Source of the DNA: Schwartzia sp. (in: firmicutes)
GTDB lineage: Bacteria > Bacillota > Negativicutes > Selenomonadales > Selenomonadaceae
Length of the DNA stretch: 5,208 bases
Assembly: GCA_024691625.1 (NCBI GenBank)
Contig: JAILNL010000092.1
Location: 1-5,208, forward strand
Reading direction: 5' to 3'
Part shown: positions 1 through 5,208 of the stretch, one piece after another
Layout: each line of letters opens with the position of its first letter
Numbering within the stretch: the stretch's first letter is position 1
The notes under the pieces: model-generated
Databases searched by the model: none
What the model saw: only the letters and a program-made list of their open reading frames with translations
What the model was told of the DNA's origin: nothing
Translations under genes and position numbers: made by a program

Positions 1-84
1 GGTCAGCACCTCCATCTTGCCACGAAGCATCATGCCCTTAAAGCCTTTCTCGTCGCAGAAATAGATGCTGGCCTTGGGATTAGC
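1..84 (-). pseudogene. Internal fragment of a pyridoxamine 5'-phosphate oxidase-like (split-barrel flavin) protein
   Basis: Read on the minus strand from base 84, this gives an open stretch of 28 codons beginning [15 protein letters not shown] and continuing through [13 protein letters not shown] to the window edge. The pattern (NPK-x-S-x-YF, a basic/aromatic turn, then a strand ending in GKMEVL) resembles the middle of small PPOX-like split-barrel proteins of the general-stress-protein-26/COG3871 type, which bind FMN, F420 or haem. No start codon or upstream gene part is present: the sequence before it is the 5' end of fusA in a different frame. It is therefore a gene piece joined to fusA rather than a functional gene here. 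The family call comes from motif recall on a very short segment, so it is moderate. The abrupt junction is seen directly. Confidence 0.55.
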
Positions 85-188
85 CCTGTGTAGAAGAGGA
101 TACGCTCAGTGGTTGTCGTTTTGCCGGCATCAATGTGCGCCATGATACCAATATTACGAGTTTTTTCCAGCGAAAACTCTCTGCCCAC
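84..188 (-). pseudogene. fusA: Elongation factor G, first 35 codons only, broken at a junction
   Basis: Elongation factor G is the GTPase that drives ribosome translocation and helps recycling. The visible part starts at a GTG (188-186), 8 bases after an AAGGAGAG ribosome binding site. It reads [19 protein letters not shown], then the P-loop [13 protein letters not shown] (residues 17-29, G1 motif with K23 and T24), then ILFYTG to residue 35. In EF-G the next residues normally lead into the switch I region, but the similarity stops dead here. The frame runs through 17 unrelated codons to a TGA at 32-30, giving a 52-residue chimeric ORF that cannot be functional EF-G. The position 35 bases after rpsG is the standard str-operon order. 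Identification of the fragment is very secure. Whether the break is biological or an assembly artefact cannot be decided from this window; artefact is more likely because the gene is essential. Confidence 0.93.
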
Positions 189-223
189 TATTATCTCTCC
201 TTATATCTTAGTTACTTAAAGGA

Positions 224-694
<471 letters not shown>

Positions 695-729
695 CTAATT
701 CCCTCCTTGCTCAAAATCTTCTCATGCAA

Positions 730-1107
730 TTATTTTTTCTTTGCACGTTTTGCACCGTATTTAGATCTACCCTGATTGCGATCCTGAACTCCTGCAGTAT
801 CCAGAGAACCACGGATAATGTGATAACGGACACCCGGAAGATCCTTAACACGACCGCCACGGATCAGAACAACACTGTGCTCCTGAAGATTATGACCAAT
901 GCCTGGGATATAAGCCGTAACCTCAATGCTATTCGTCAAGCGGACACGAGCAACTTTACGGAGAGCCGAGTTCGGTTTTTTCGGTGTAGTCGTGTAAACA
1001 CGAGTGCACACACCGCGCTTCTGCGGGCAATTCTTAAGTGCCGGCGCCGTGGATTTCTCCATCAGACTCTGTCTGCTCTTACGAACCAACTGGTTAATTG
1101 TAGGCAT
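730..1107 (-). CDS. rpsL: 30S ribosomal protein S12
   Basis: S12 sits at the decoding centre and controls tRNA selection accuracy. The product is 125 residues: [12 protein letters not shown] at the start, [20 protein letters not shown] at 28-47, and the second decoding loop [13 protein letters not shown] from residue 84. The two lysines linked to streptomycin resistance mutations (E. coli K42/K43 and K87, here K43/K44 and K88 counting Met) are unchanged, so the gene looks streptomycin-sensitive. D89, equivalent to the aspartate methylthiolated by RimO in some bacteria, is also present. An in-frame GTG lies 51 bases upstream, but ATG at 1107 is the right start: it matches the family N-terminus and follows a perfect AAGGAGGT after 5 bases. 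The 35-base gap to rpsG indicates co-transcription. Confidence 0.98.
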   Translation of the reverse strand: MPTINQLVRKSRQSLMEKSTAPALKNCPQKRGVCTRVYTTTPKKPNSALRKVARVRLTNSIEVTAYIPGIGHNLQEHSVVLIRGGRVKDLPGVRYHIIRGSLDTAGVQDRNQGRSKYGAKRAKKK

Positions 1108-1112
1108 ATTGC

Positions 1113-1120
1113 ACCTCCTT
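1113..1120 (-). promoter_or_regulatory. Ribosome binding site of rpsL
   Basis: AAGGAGGT is a full match to the anti-Shine-Dalgarno end of 16S rRNA and lies 5 bases before the ATG at 1107. It fixes the rpsL start against the in-frame GTG at 1158, which falls inside the upstream hairpin and has no such site. Confidence 0.9.
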
Positions 1121-1149
1121 CCTTCATATTGCAGATTCATGATTTTATG

Positions 1150-1177
1150 AAAACCCACTGCCGAAGCTGCAGGTTTT
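1150..1177 (-). other. UUCG-capped RNA hairpin between the L7Ae gene and rpsL
   Basis: On the minus strand the arm at 1177-1166 (AAAACCTGCAGC) faces the arm at 1161-1150 (GCAGTGGGTTTT) around a UUCG tetraloop at 1165-1162. All 12 opposed positions pair except one A-A mismatch at 1168/1159; two of the pairs are G-U. The loop is closed by C-G, the exceptionally stable cUUCGg form. The 3' arm ends in four U but is followed by CAUAAAAUC, not a longer U-run. It therefore looks more like an attenuator, partial terminator or processing/stability element than a full terminator. It starts 9 bases after the L7Ae stop and ends 29 bases before the rpsL ribosome binding site. The structure is predicted by eye only. 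Confidence 0.6.
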
Positions 1178-1186
1178 TACCGGTAT

Positions 1187-1432
1187 TTACGAGAGGACTG
1201 CCGCCGCCGAAGCACCGACTTCAATCGAGCAGGCTCTTCCGAGCTCTTTCATCGTCACAGTATCAACGACCTCGATGCCGTACTGGCTGCAGGCTTCTTT
1301 CAGAGAAGCCGTCAGAGACTGGTCCGCATCTGATGCCAGGAACACACATTTCGCTGTTCCCTTCTGCACTGCTTTTGTGACCTGTTTTACTCCGGTCACA
1401 TGCCGTGTTTTCATCAATGTATCCAGTGTCAT
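1187..1432 (-). CDS. ybxF: L7Ae/L30e-family K-turn RNA-binding protein (YbxF-like)
   Basis: This small RNA-binding protein of the ribosomal L7Ae/L30e/S12e/Gadd45 fold has 81 residues, matching the size of Bacillus subtilis YbxF (RplGB), which binds kink-turn RNAs and associates with ribosomes. Family marks are GVKQVTKAVQKGTAK (14-28), the DAD turn (35-37), and the RNA-contacting loop LGRACSIEVGASAAA (64-78, cf. LGKACGIEVGAAA in YbxF). The ATG at 1432 is chosen because GGAG lies 8 bases before it. A longer in-frame start at 1477 would add 15 non-conserved residues and sit almost exactly on the predicted transcription start, inside a hairpin. In B. subtilis the gene also sits directly before rpsL, but there it follows rpoC; here it opens the transcript behind its own promoter. 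Its exact role is not settled even in the best-studied relatives. Confidence 0.9.
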   Translation of the reverse strand: MTLDTLMKTRHVTGVKQVTKAVQKGTAKCVFLASDADQSLTASLKEACSQYGIEVVDTVTMKELGRACSIEVGASAAAVLS

Positions 1433-1440
1433 TCGCGTCA

Positions 1441-1444
1441 CTCC
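1441..1444 (-). promoter_or_regulatory. Ribosome binding site deciding the L7Ae-family gene start
   Basis: GGAG within TATAGGAGTGACGCGAATG lies 8 bases before the ATG at 1432. It supports the 81-residue product over the 96-residue reading from 1477. Confidence 0.8.
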
Positions 1445-1460
1445 TATAGGACAATACCCA

Positions 1461-1476
1461 TGCCTGTCTTCAGGCA
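1461..1476 (-). promoter_or_regulatory. Small hairpin at the 5' end of the str operon leader
   Basis: TGCCTG and CAGGCA form a perfect 6-base-pair inverted repeat around a 4-base loop (AAGA on the transcript). Taking the -10 box at 1484-1489, transcription should start around 1476-1478, so this hairpin would be the first thing on the mRNA. Such 5' hairpins commonly protect transcripts from decay. As DNA, the palindrome could instead be a repressor site overlapping the start point. Neither role is shown by the sequence alone. Confidence 0.6.
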
Positions 1477-1483
1477 CCTAACT

Positions 1484-1512
1484 ATAATATCACCCCCAAA
1501 AACCCTTGTCAA
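1484..1512 (-). promoter_or_regulatory. Housekeeping sigma promoter of the str operon
   Basis: The -35 box TTGACA (1512-1507) is a perfect consensus. The spacer is exactly 17 bases, and the -10 box TATTAT (1489-1484) has an extended TG at 1492-1491. AT-rich sequence directly upstream (1513-1540) could act as an UP element. The predicted start near 1477 leaves a leader of about 45 bases before the L7Ae-family gene. This is the only strong promoter in the window and fits a highly expressed ribosomal operon. Confidence 0.9.
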
Positions 1513-1652
1513 CTCATATTTATCAACATTTTTATGTCCACTTATCCGGGTGTGTCGCATTATGATTTTGTCTTCTGTAAATGGATTAAATACCCGGAAA
1601 AAATACATTTTAAACACTTAGTTACACTTTTATCCTTTTTAATCGCAAAATT

Positions 1653-1682
1653 TGTATACCACAAAAAATTTTTACCTCACAA
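1653..1682 (-). promoter_or_regulatory. Possible second, weaker promoter upstream of the str operon
   Basis: TTGTGA (1682-1677), an 18-base spacer and TATACA (1658-1653) with an extended TG (1661-1660) form a plausible promoter on the same strand as the main one, about 170 bases upstream. It sits in very AT-rich DNA where such matches occur by chance, so confidence is low. Confidence 0.3.
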
Positions 1683-1727
1683 AAATTTTTACAAAAATAA
1701 TTTTTAATCAAATTTTTATTTTTAAAC

Positions 1728-1755
1728 AAAAAATCCGCTGCCAATCGACAGCGGA
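1728..1755 (-). terminator. Rho-independent terminator of the tkt operon
   Basis: On the minus strand TCCGCTG (1755-1749) pairs with CAGCGGA (1740-1734) around an 8-base loop. The 7-base-pair stem is followed at once by six T (1733-1728). It begins 45 bases after the tkt stop and separates the metabolic operon from the str promoter. Confidence 0.88.
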
Positions 1756-1799
1756 ATCTTTTGTTTCACGAAAATATTTTTGAAGTTTTTTCGACTCAA

Positions 1800-3788
1800 T
1801 TATTTTTTGAGTACCTGCTTCATGACATCAGCAACATGCTCGACAGTAAATCCAAACTTCTTAAAAAGAAGTCCGCCCGGAGCAGATGCACCGAAGCCCT
1901 GCATGGTTACCGTCGCGCCGTCGAGTCCGACGTACGCACCCCAGCCGAAGTCAGCAGCAGCTTCTACGGCAACGCGTGCGCGAACATTTGCAGGAATAAC
2001 GCTCTCCTGATATTCAGCCGTCTGCTGACGGAAAAGATCCATCGACGGCATGCTGACAACGCGGACATCAATTCCATCTCCCGCAAGTTTCTCCTGTGCT
2101 TCAACAGCCAGTGAAACCTCGGAACCCGTTGCAATGAAGATTCCGTCCAGCTTGCTCTTTTCAGCAGAGACAACATAAGCACCCTTGAGCGCTTCTTTGC
2201 TCGTGCCTGCAAGCTGCGGCAGATTCTGACGGGAAAGAACCAGAACAGTCGGGGTTTCCTTGCTTGTTGCTGCAAGATACCAGCCTGCAGCAGTCTCCGT
2301 TGCATCCGCAGGACGGAATACATTCACATTCGGGGTAGCACGCAGCATAGCAAGCTGTTCAATCGGCTCATGTGTAGGTCCGTCTTCTCCGACACCGATG
2401 CTGTCATGAGTCAGTACATAAGTAACAGGCAGCTTCATGAGGGCAGCGAGGCGAAGCATCGGCTTCGTATAATCACTGAAAACAAAGAACGTTGCAATAT
2501 ACGGACGAAGTCCTCCGTGCAGCTGAATTCCGTTTGCCATAGCAGCCATTGCAAGCTCACGAACGCCGAAATGCAGATTGCGTCCCGCATAATTCTCCTT
2601 GCTGAAGTCACCGGCACCATCCATATTGGTTTTGTTCGACGGTGCAAGGTCAGCACTGCCTCCGAAGAGCTGCGGCATGATATCCTTCAGACGGTTAATC
2701 ATCTTTCCGGACAGGCTGCGTGTTGCAGCAGCTTTATCCTCGTATGCCCAGAACTCTTCATTATTGAGCAGAGCATCAGCATCAACAGGAGCATGGTAAA
2801 CATCCCACTGTTTTTTAAGCTCAGGATATTTCTCGGCGTATGCCTTGAAAAGCGCATTCCATTTCTCTTCAGCAGCTTCTCCCTCTTTTGCGAGTGCCGT
2901 GAAGTTGTCGTAAATCTCCTGAGGAACAGCAAATGCTTCCTGCGTAGGCCAGCCGAGATTTTCCTTCAGCGCCTTTACATTATCTTCGCCCAGCGGCTCG
3001 CCGTGAGCGCTTGCTTTGCCCTGCTTTGCCGGGCAGCCGTAGCCAATCTGTGTCTTGACCGTAATGAAGGACGGACGGGTTTTATCAGCCTTTGCAACCT
3101 CAATTGCCTTGCCGATTGCGTCAAGGTCTGTTCCGTCTTCAACAGTAATAGTCTGGAAACCGAAAGCTTCCATACGCTTCTGAACATTTTCCGTGAATGC
3201 GATATCTGTACCGCCCTCAATGGAAATATTGTTGCTGTCGTACAAAACGATAAGTTTGGAAAGTCCGAGTGTTCCTGCAAGTGAGAATGCCTCCGAGGAA
3301 ATACCCTCCATCATGCATCCGTCGCCGCCAAGTACAAATGTATAGTGGTCAACAATCGGGAATTCCGGCTTGTTGAACGTTGCTGCGAGATGAGCTTCTG
3401 CCATTGCCATACCGACTGCCATGCCCATGCCTGCACCGAGCGGACCTGTTGTTGCTTCGACGCCAACCGTATGGCCATATTCCGGATGCCCCGGTGTCAG
3501 AGACCCGTCCTGACGGAAATTTTTCAAATCATCAAGGCTCAATCCGTATCCAAAGAGATGAAGCAGGGAATAAAGAAGCATAGATCCATGACCGCCTGAA
3601 AGAATAAAACGGTCGCGGTTGTCCCATTTCGGATTTTTCGGATTGTGGTTCATGTGATGAGCCCAAAGCTCATACGCCATAGGCGCGCTTCCAAGCGGAA
3701 GGCCCGGATGTCCGGAATTAGCTTTCTGGATTGCATCCGCAGAAAGTACACGGATTGCATTTACACTCATCGTTTCAAGGTTTTTCAT
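1800..3788 (-). CDS. tkt: Transketolase
   Basis: Transketolase is the thiamine-diphosphate enzyme of the non-oxidative pentose phosphate pathway. It moves two-carbon units between sugar phosphates, linking glycolysis with ribose 5-phosphate and erythrose 4-phosphate. The 662 residues match the usual length, and numbering agrees with E. coli TktA. The ThDP domain has SGHPG (25-29), GGHGS (65-69), GPLGAGMG (115-122), and the Mg/ThDP motif GDG (155-157) through NN (186-187), with H262 in SAHGEPLG. The Pyr domain has the catalytic E411 (FGVRE) and [15 protein letters not shown] (461-475) with D469 and H473; R520 (LVLSR) follows, and a C-terminal domain completes the protein. All key residues are intact. 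The start at 3788 is preceded by AGGAGAG, 11 bases away, a little long. An alternative ATG 18 bases downstream lacks a better site. It is the last gene of its operon, 25 bases after ridA. Confidence 0.98.
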   Translation of the reverse strand: MKNLETMSVNAIRVLSADAIQKANSGHPGLPLGSAPMAYELWAHHMNHNPKNPKWDNRDRFILSGGHGSMLLYSLLHLFGYGLSLDDLKNFRQDGSLTPGHPEYGHTVGVEATTGPLGAGMGMAVGMAMAEAHLAATFNKPEFPIVDHYTFVLGGDGCMMEGISSEAFSLAGTLGLSKLIVLYDSNNISIEGGTDIAFTENVQKRMEAFGFQTITVEDGTDLDAIGKAIEVAKADKTRPSFITVKTQIGYGCPAKQGKASAHGEPLGEDNVKALKENLGWPTQEAFAVPQEIYDNFTALAKEGEAAEEKWNALFKAYAEKYPELKKQWDVYHAPVDADALLNNEEFWAYEDKAAATRSLSGKMINRLKDIMPQLFGGSADLAPSNKTNMDGAGDFSKENYAGRNLHFGVRELAMAAMANGIQLHGGLRPYIATFFVFSDYTKPMLRLAALMKLPVTYVLTHDSIGVGEDGPTHEPIEQLAMLRATPNVNVFRPADATETAAGWYLAATSKETPTVLVLSRQNLPQLAGTSKEALKGAYVVSAEKSKLDGIFIATGSEVSLAVEAQEKLAGDGIDVRVVSMPSMDLFRQQTAEYQESVIPANVRARVAVEAAADFGWGAYVGLDGATVTMQGFGASAPGGLLFKKFGFTVEHVADVMKQVLKK

Positions 3789-3813
3789 TCTGGTATATTC
3801 TCTCCTATCTTAC

Positions 3814-4191
3814 TTATCTTGCTGCAATAACATCAATTTCAACCATGGCATTTTTCGGAAGCTTGCTTACTTCTACGCAAACCCTCGCCGGACAGTTTTT
3901 CTCAAAGTATCTTTCGTAGATAGCATTTACCATACCGAAATTAGCCATGTCGGTAATGTAGACTGTCGTTTTCACGACATCCTCGAGCGTTGCGCCTGCT
4001 GCCTCAAGAATAGCCTTGAGATTTTCAAGTACGCGTGCTGTCTGTACCTCAATATTGCCCTCTACGAGCTCTCCAGATTCAGGAATCAAAGGAATCTGTC
4101 CCGAAACATAGAGCATACCGTTTGCTTCAACCGCCTGCGAATAAGGTCCGATTGCCTGAGGTGCCTTATCCGTTGCAATGATTTTTTTCAT
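3814..4191 (-). CDS. ridA: RidA family reactive enamine/imine deaminase
   Basis: RidA hydrolyses unstable 2-aminoacrylate and related enamine/imine intermediates released by PLP-dependent enzymes, protecting other PLP enzymes. The product is 125 residues, the normal size for one chorismate-mutase-like-fold subunit of the trimer. Visible family features are QAIGPYSQAV (12-21, with Y17), LYVSGQIPL (27-35), the TVYITDM segment (76-82), the substrate-binding arginine R103 in PARVCVEV (101-108), and E119 near the C-terminus (MVEIDVIAA). The arginine marks an active RidA-type rather than an inactive Rid subgroup. The ATG follows GGAAGGGG by 10 bases. It lies 42 bases after aroH and 25 bases before tkt, so it is most likely co-transcribed with both. 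No cofactor or signal peptide is expected; it should act in the cytosol. Confidence 0.95.
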   Translation of the reverse strand: MKKIIATDKAPQAIGPYSQAVEANGMLYVSGQIPLIPESGELVEGNIEVQTARVLENLKAILEAAGATLEDVVKTTVYITDMANFGMVNAIYERYFEKNCPARVCVEVSKLPKNAMVEIDVIAAR

Positions 4192-4234
4192 AGAAATAAA
4201 TCCCCTTCCAAAGATAAATTGTGTATTTAAAAGA

Positions 4235-4600
4235 TTATTTCCTCTTCATCCAATCGGGGCGAAGATTAGCCGCCTCATTCAGATATACGTGGCGAATTTC
4301 GTCAGGTGCCTTATCTGTATCCACAAGCAAAAGCGCACGGATACAGAGAGGAATTCCTCCCTGCACAGATACCTGGCGTGTATCAAAAAGCGGAACCCAG
4401 TCGAATCCCGGAATCTGACGTGCTCCCGTAGCAGGATAAGCTGCAGTAATATCTTCGGTAGCACTCAAAATGCAAGCGCCGATATCATCAGGCTTTACAC
4501 CGTTATGACGGCACATTTCAGTAACCATCCAGCGAACTGCCGCAAAAATTTCTGCTTCGGTATCGTTTTTTATAGTTATTGCACCGCGAATTCCACGCAT
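4235..4600 (-). CDS. aroH: Chorismate mutase, monofunctional AroH type
   Basis: The product fits AroH chorismate mutase, which turns chorismate into prephenate, the first committed step to phenylalanine and tyrosine. It is 121 residues, close to B. subtilis AroH, starting MRGIRGAITIKNDTEAEI. By alignment from memory, active-site residues R7, R63, R90 and Y108 of the Bacillus enzyme correspond to R5, R61 (GARQI), R88 (LCIRAL) and Y106 (IRHVYL), all present. The catalytic Glu78, however, aligns to Q76 (codon CAG) in TRQVSVQGGIPLCIR, counting back from the GG pair with no gap. Activity could therefore be lower or pH-shifted, though E. coli's unrelated AroQ mutase uses Gln at the analogous place. 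The ATG follows AGGAGG by 8 bases. That site overlaps the stop of the upstream kinase gene, suggesting translational coupling. Confidence 0.95.
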   Translation of the reverse strand: MRGIRGAITIKNDTEAEIFAAVRWMVTEMCRHNGVKPDDIGACILSATEDITAAYPATGARQIPGFDWVPLFDTRQVSVQGGIPLCIRALLLVDTDKAPDEIRHVYLNEAANLRPDWMKRK

Positions 4601-4608
4601 TTTATTTT

Positions 4609-4614
4609 CCTCCT
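4609..4614 (-). promoter_or_regulatory. aroH ribosome binding site overlapping the upstream stop codon
   Basis: AGGAGG (4614-4609) begins on the last base of the TGA (4616-4614) that ends the upstream AarF-like gene. Ribosomes finishing that gene would land on the aroH site, which supports coupled translation and one transcript. Confidence 0.8.
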
Positions 4615-5208
4615 CAATAACCTCTTATTATATTCCATAACAGCCTGCCGCAAAGCACTATGGCTGCTAAATATCCAAACACACCCAACAGCGGAATCTC
4701 CATAATTTTAGGTGTCATCTGTGTCGTGCAGATAATTGACGACCCCAAAAGCAATGCTGCACTGATGATACATATAATAAGCTTATTAATCATCTGGTCA
4801 ATACGGCGGAGAGGTTCTTCCGCACCGGTCAGTTCAAGATTCACCTTTGTCTGACCGCTCATGGTCATCTTCAGTATATCAGAAATCTGCTCCGGAAGAA
4901 GCATTGTTTTCTTAAGCAAAACATAACTGTCACGCTTAAGCTTATCCCATTCTGCACGCCAGTTAATATTTTTGCGGAAATTAAGTTCAAGACTTTGTGC
5001 AAATATCTCTACAAAACTGACACGCGGACAGCAGTGCCTCATGACACCTTCTATAGTAAGCACTCCGCGGGCGAACATCGAAAGACCCGGCCCGATACCT
5101 ATGTGGTGTGACTTGAGTACATTCATAATCTGTCTGGTCAGCACACCCATCTCGAGCGAAGCAAAATCCATATTCTGATATTTATCCATAAGGAGATCAA
5201 TATCCTCA
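4614..5208 (-). CDS. AarF/ABC1/UbiB family kinase-like protein, C-terminal part
   Basis: The frame is open to the window edge and shows the last 197 residues; family members are usually over 500, so the ATP-binding core with its KxGQ and metal-binding motifs lies outside. The visible part matches the C-terminus of Firmicutes AarF/UbiB-like proteins. It has the helical segment MGVLTRQIMNVLKSHHIGIG followed by PGLSMFARGVLTIEGVMR, typical of the family's C-lobe. After a basic amphipathic stretch come two hydrophobic membrane helices at about residues 142-161 and 171-193 of the visible part, ending in WNIIRGY. The family has an atypical kinase/ATPase fold, sits at membranes and supports quinone and lipid biology; E. 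coli UbiB serves ubiquinone synthesis. In a Firmicute a menaquinone or other lipid role is more likely, but nothing here proves it. An internal ATG at 5189 is not the start, because homology should continue upstream. Confidence 0.87.
   Translation of the reverse strand, partial: EDIDLLMDKYQNMDFASLEMGVLTRQIMNVLKSHHIGIGPGLSMFARGVLTIEGVMRHCCPRVSFVEIFAQSLELNFRKNINWRAEWDKLKRDSYVLLKKTMLLPEQISDILKMTMSGQTKVNLELTGAEEPLRRIDQMINKLIICIISAALLLGSSIICTTQMTPKIMEIPLLGVFGYLAAIVLCGRLLWNIIRGY

Larger units (their letters stand above)
1490..1799. other. AT-rich intergenic region between tkt and the str operon
   Basis: No plausible gene lies here on either strand. The stretch holds the tkt terminator (1728-1755), a possible weak promoter and the main str promoter. 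Between 1661 and 1725 it is nearly all A and T. That part includes two copies of C-A(5/6)-T(5)-AC at 1662-1675 and 1680-1692, and a third AnTn tract at 1710-1717. The rest has no structure I can interpret. Confidence 0.8.

Noticed and set aside
1445..1462. Tiny upstream ORF (ATG at 1462, MGIVL, TAG touching the ribosome binding site)
   Set aside because: It has no ribosome binding site of its own, and its ATG overlaps the leader hairpin. A five-codon frame is expected by chance.
1433..1477. N-terminal extension of the L7Ae-family protein from an ATG at 1477
   Set aside because: The added 15 residues are not family-like, the codon sits on the predicted transcription start, and a good ribosome binding site exists only for the ATG at 1432.
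1445..1480. Possible kink-turn in the leader as an autoregulatory target of the L7Ae-like protein
   Set aside because: The hairpin is a plain 6-base-pair stem with a 4-base loop. There is no three-base bulge flanked by tandem G-A pairs as a kink-turn requires.
1661..1725. A CRISPR-like or tandem repeat array
   Set aside because: The repeated units are 13-14 bases of A and T only, with two copies and no uniform spacers.
1769..1793. CGAAAA...TTTTCG inverted repeat just after tkt
   Set aside because: The arms are short and nearly all A/T with a long loop, so the stem would be very weak. The clear terminator is at 1728-1755.
2370..3284. 304-codon open frame on the plus strand
   Set aside because: It lies fully antisense inside transketolase, whose motifs are all intact. 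Its translation is Cys/Ser-rich with no recognisable domain, as expected of a shadow frame.

Overview
The window holds seven complete or nearly complete genes and two fragments, all on the minus strand, so transcription runs from high to low coordinates. Protein sequences, gene order and strong AGGAGG-type ribosome binding sites point to a Firmicutes bacterium. Negativicutes (Dialister/Megasphaera/Selenomonas-like) is a guess from the moderate GC, not something the sequence proves.

Right half (5208 to 1800), a compact operon in transcription order: the C-terminal part of an AarF/UbiB-family kinase-like membrane protein, a monofunctional AroH-type chorismate mutase, a RidA-family enamine/imine deaminase, and transketolase. 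Gaps are short: the kinase stop lies inside the aroH ribosome binding site, ridA follows aroH after 42 bases, and tkt follows ridA after 25 bases. Transketolase can make erythrose 4-phosphate, the entry substrate of the shikimate pathway. Chorismate mutase uses its end product, and RidA cleans up reactive enamines from amino-acid metabolism. The set therefore leans toward aromatic and amino-acid metabolism. A rho-independent terminator closes the operon at 1728-1755.

Middle (about 1433 to 1799): an AT-rich gap without a gene. It contains that terminator, AnTn tracts, and a near-perfect promoter (TTGACA, 17-base spacer, extended TGATATTAT) whose transcript should begin with a small hairpin.

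Left half (1432 to 1), the start of the str operon: an L7Ae/YbxF-type RNA-binding protein, S12 (rpsL), S7 (rpsG) and the first 35 codons of elongation factor G (fusA). A 12-position hairpin with a UUCG loop sits between the L7Ae gene and rpsL. The fusA reading frame then breaks abruptly near base 84. The last 84 bases instead encode, in another frame, an internal piece of what looks like a pyridoxamine 5'-phosphate oxidase-like protein. EF-G is essential, so this is most likely an assembly or library chimera at a contig end, though a real rearrangement is possible.

I see no phage, insertion sequence, CRISPR, tRNA, rRNA or new defence-type system. This is mostly core-genome sequence. The points worth a second look are the fusA junction, a catalytic Glu-to-Gln change in AroH, and the RNA structures around the str operon promoter.
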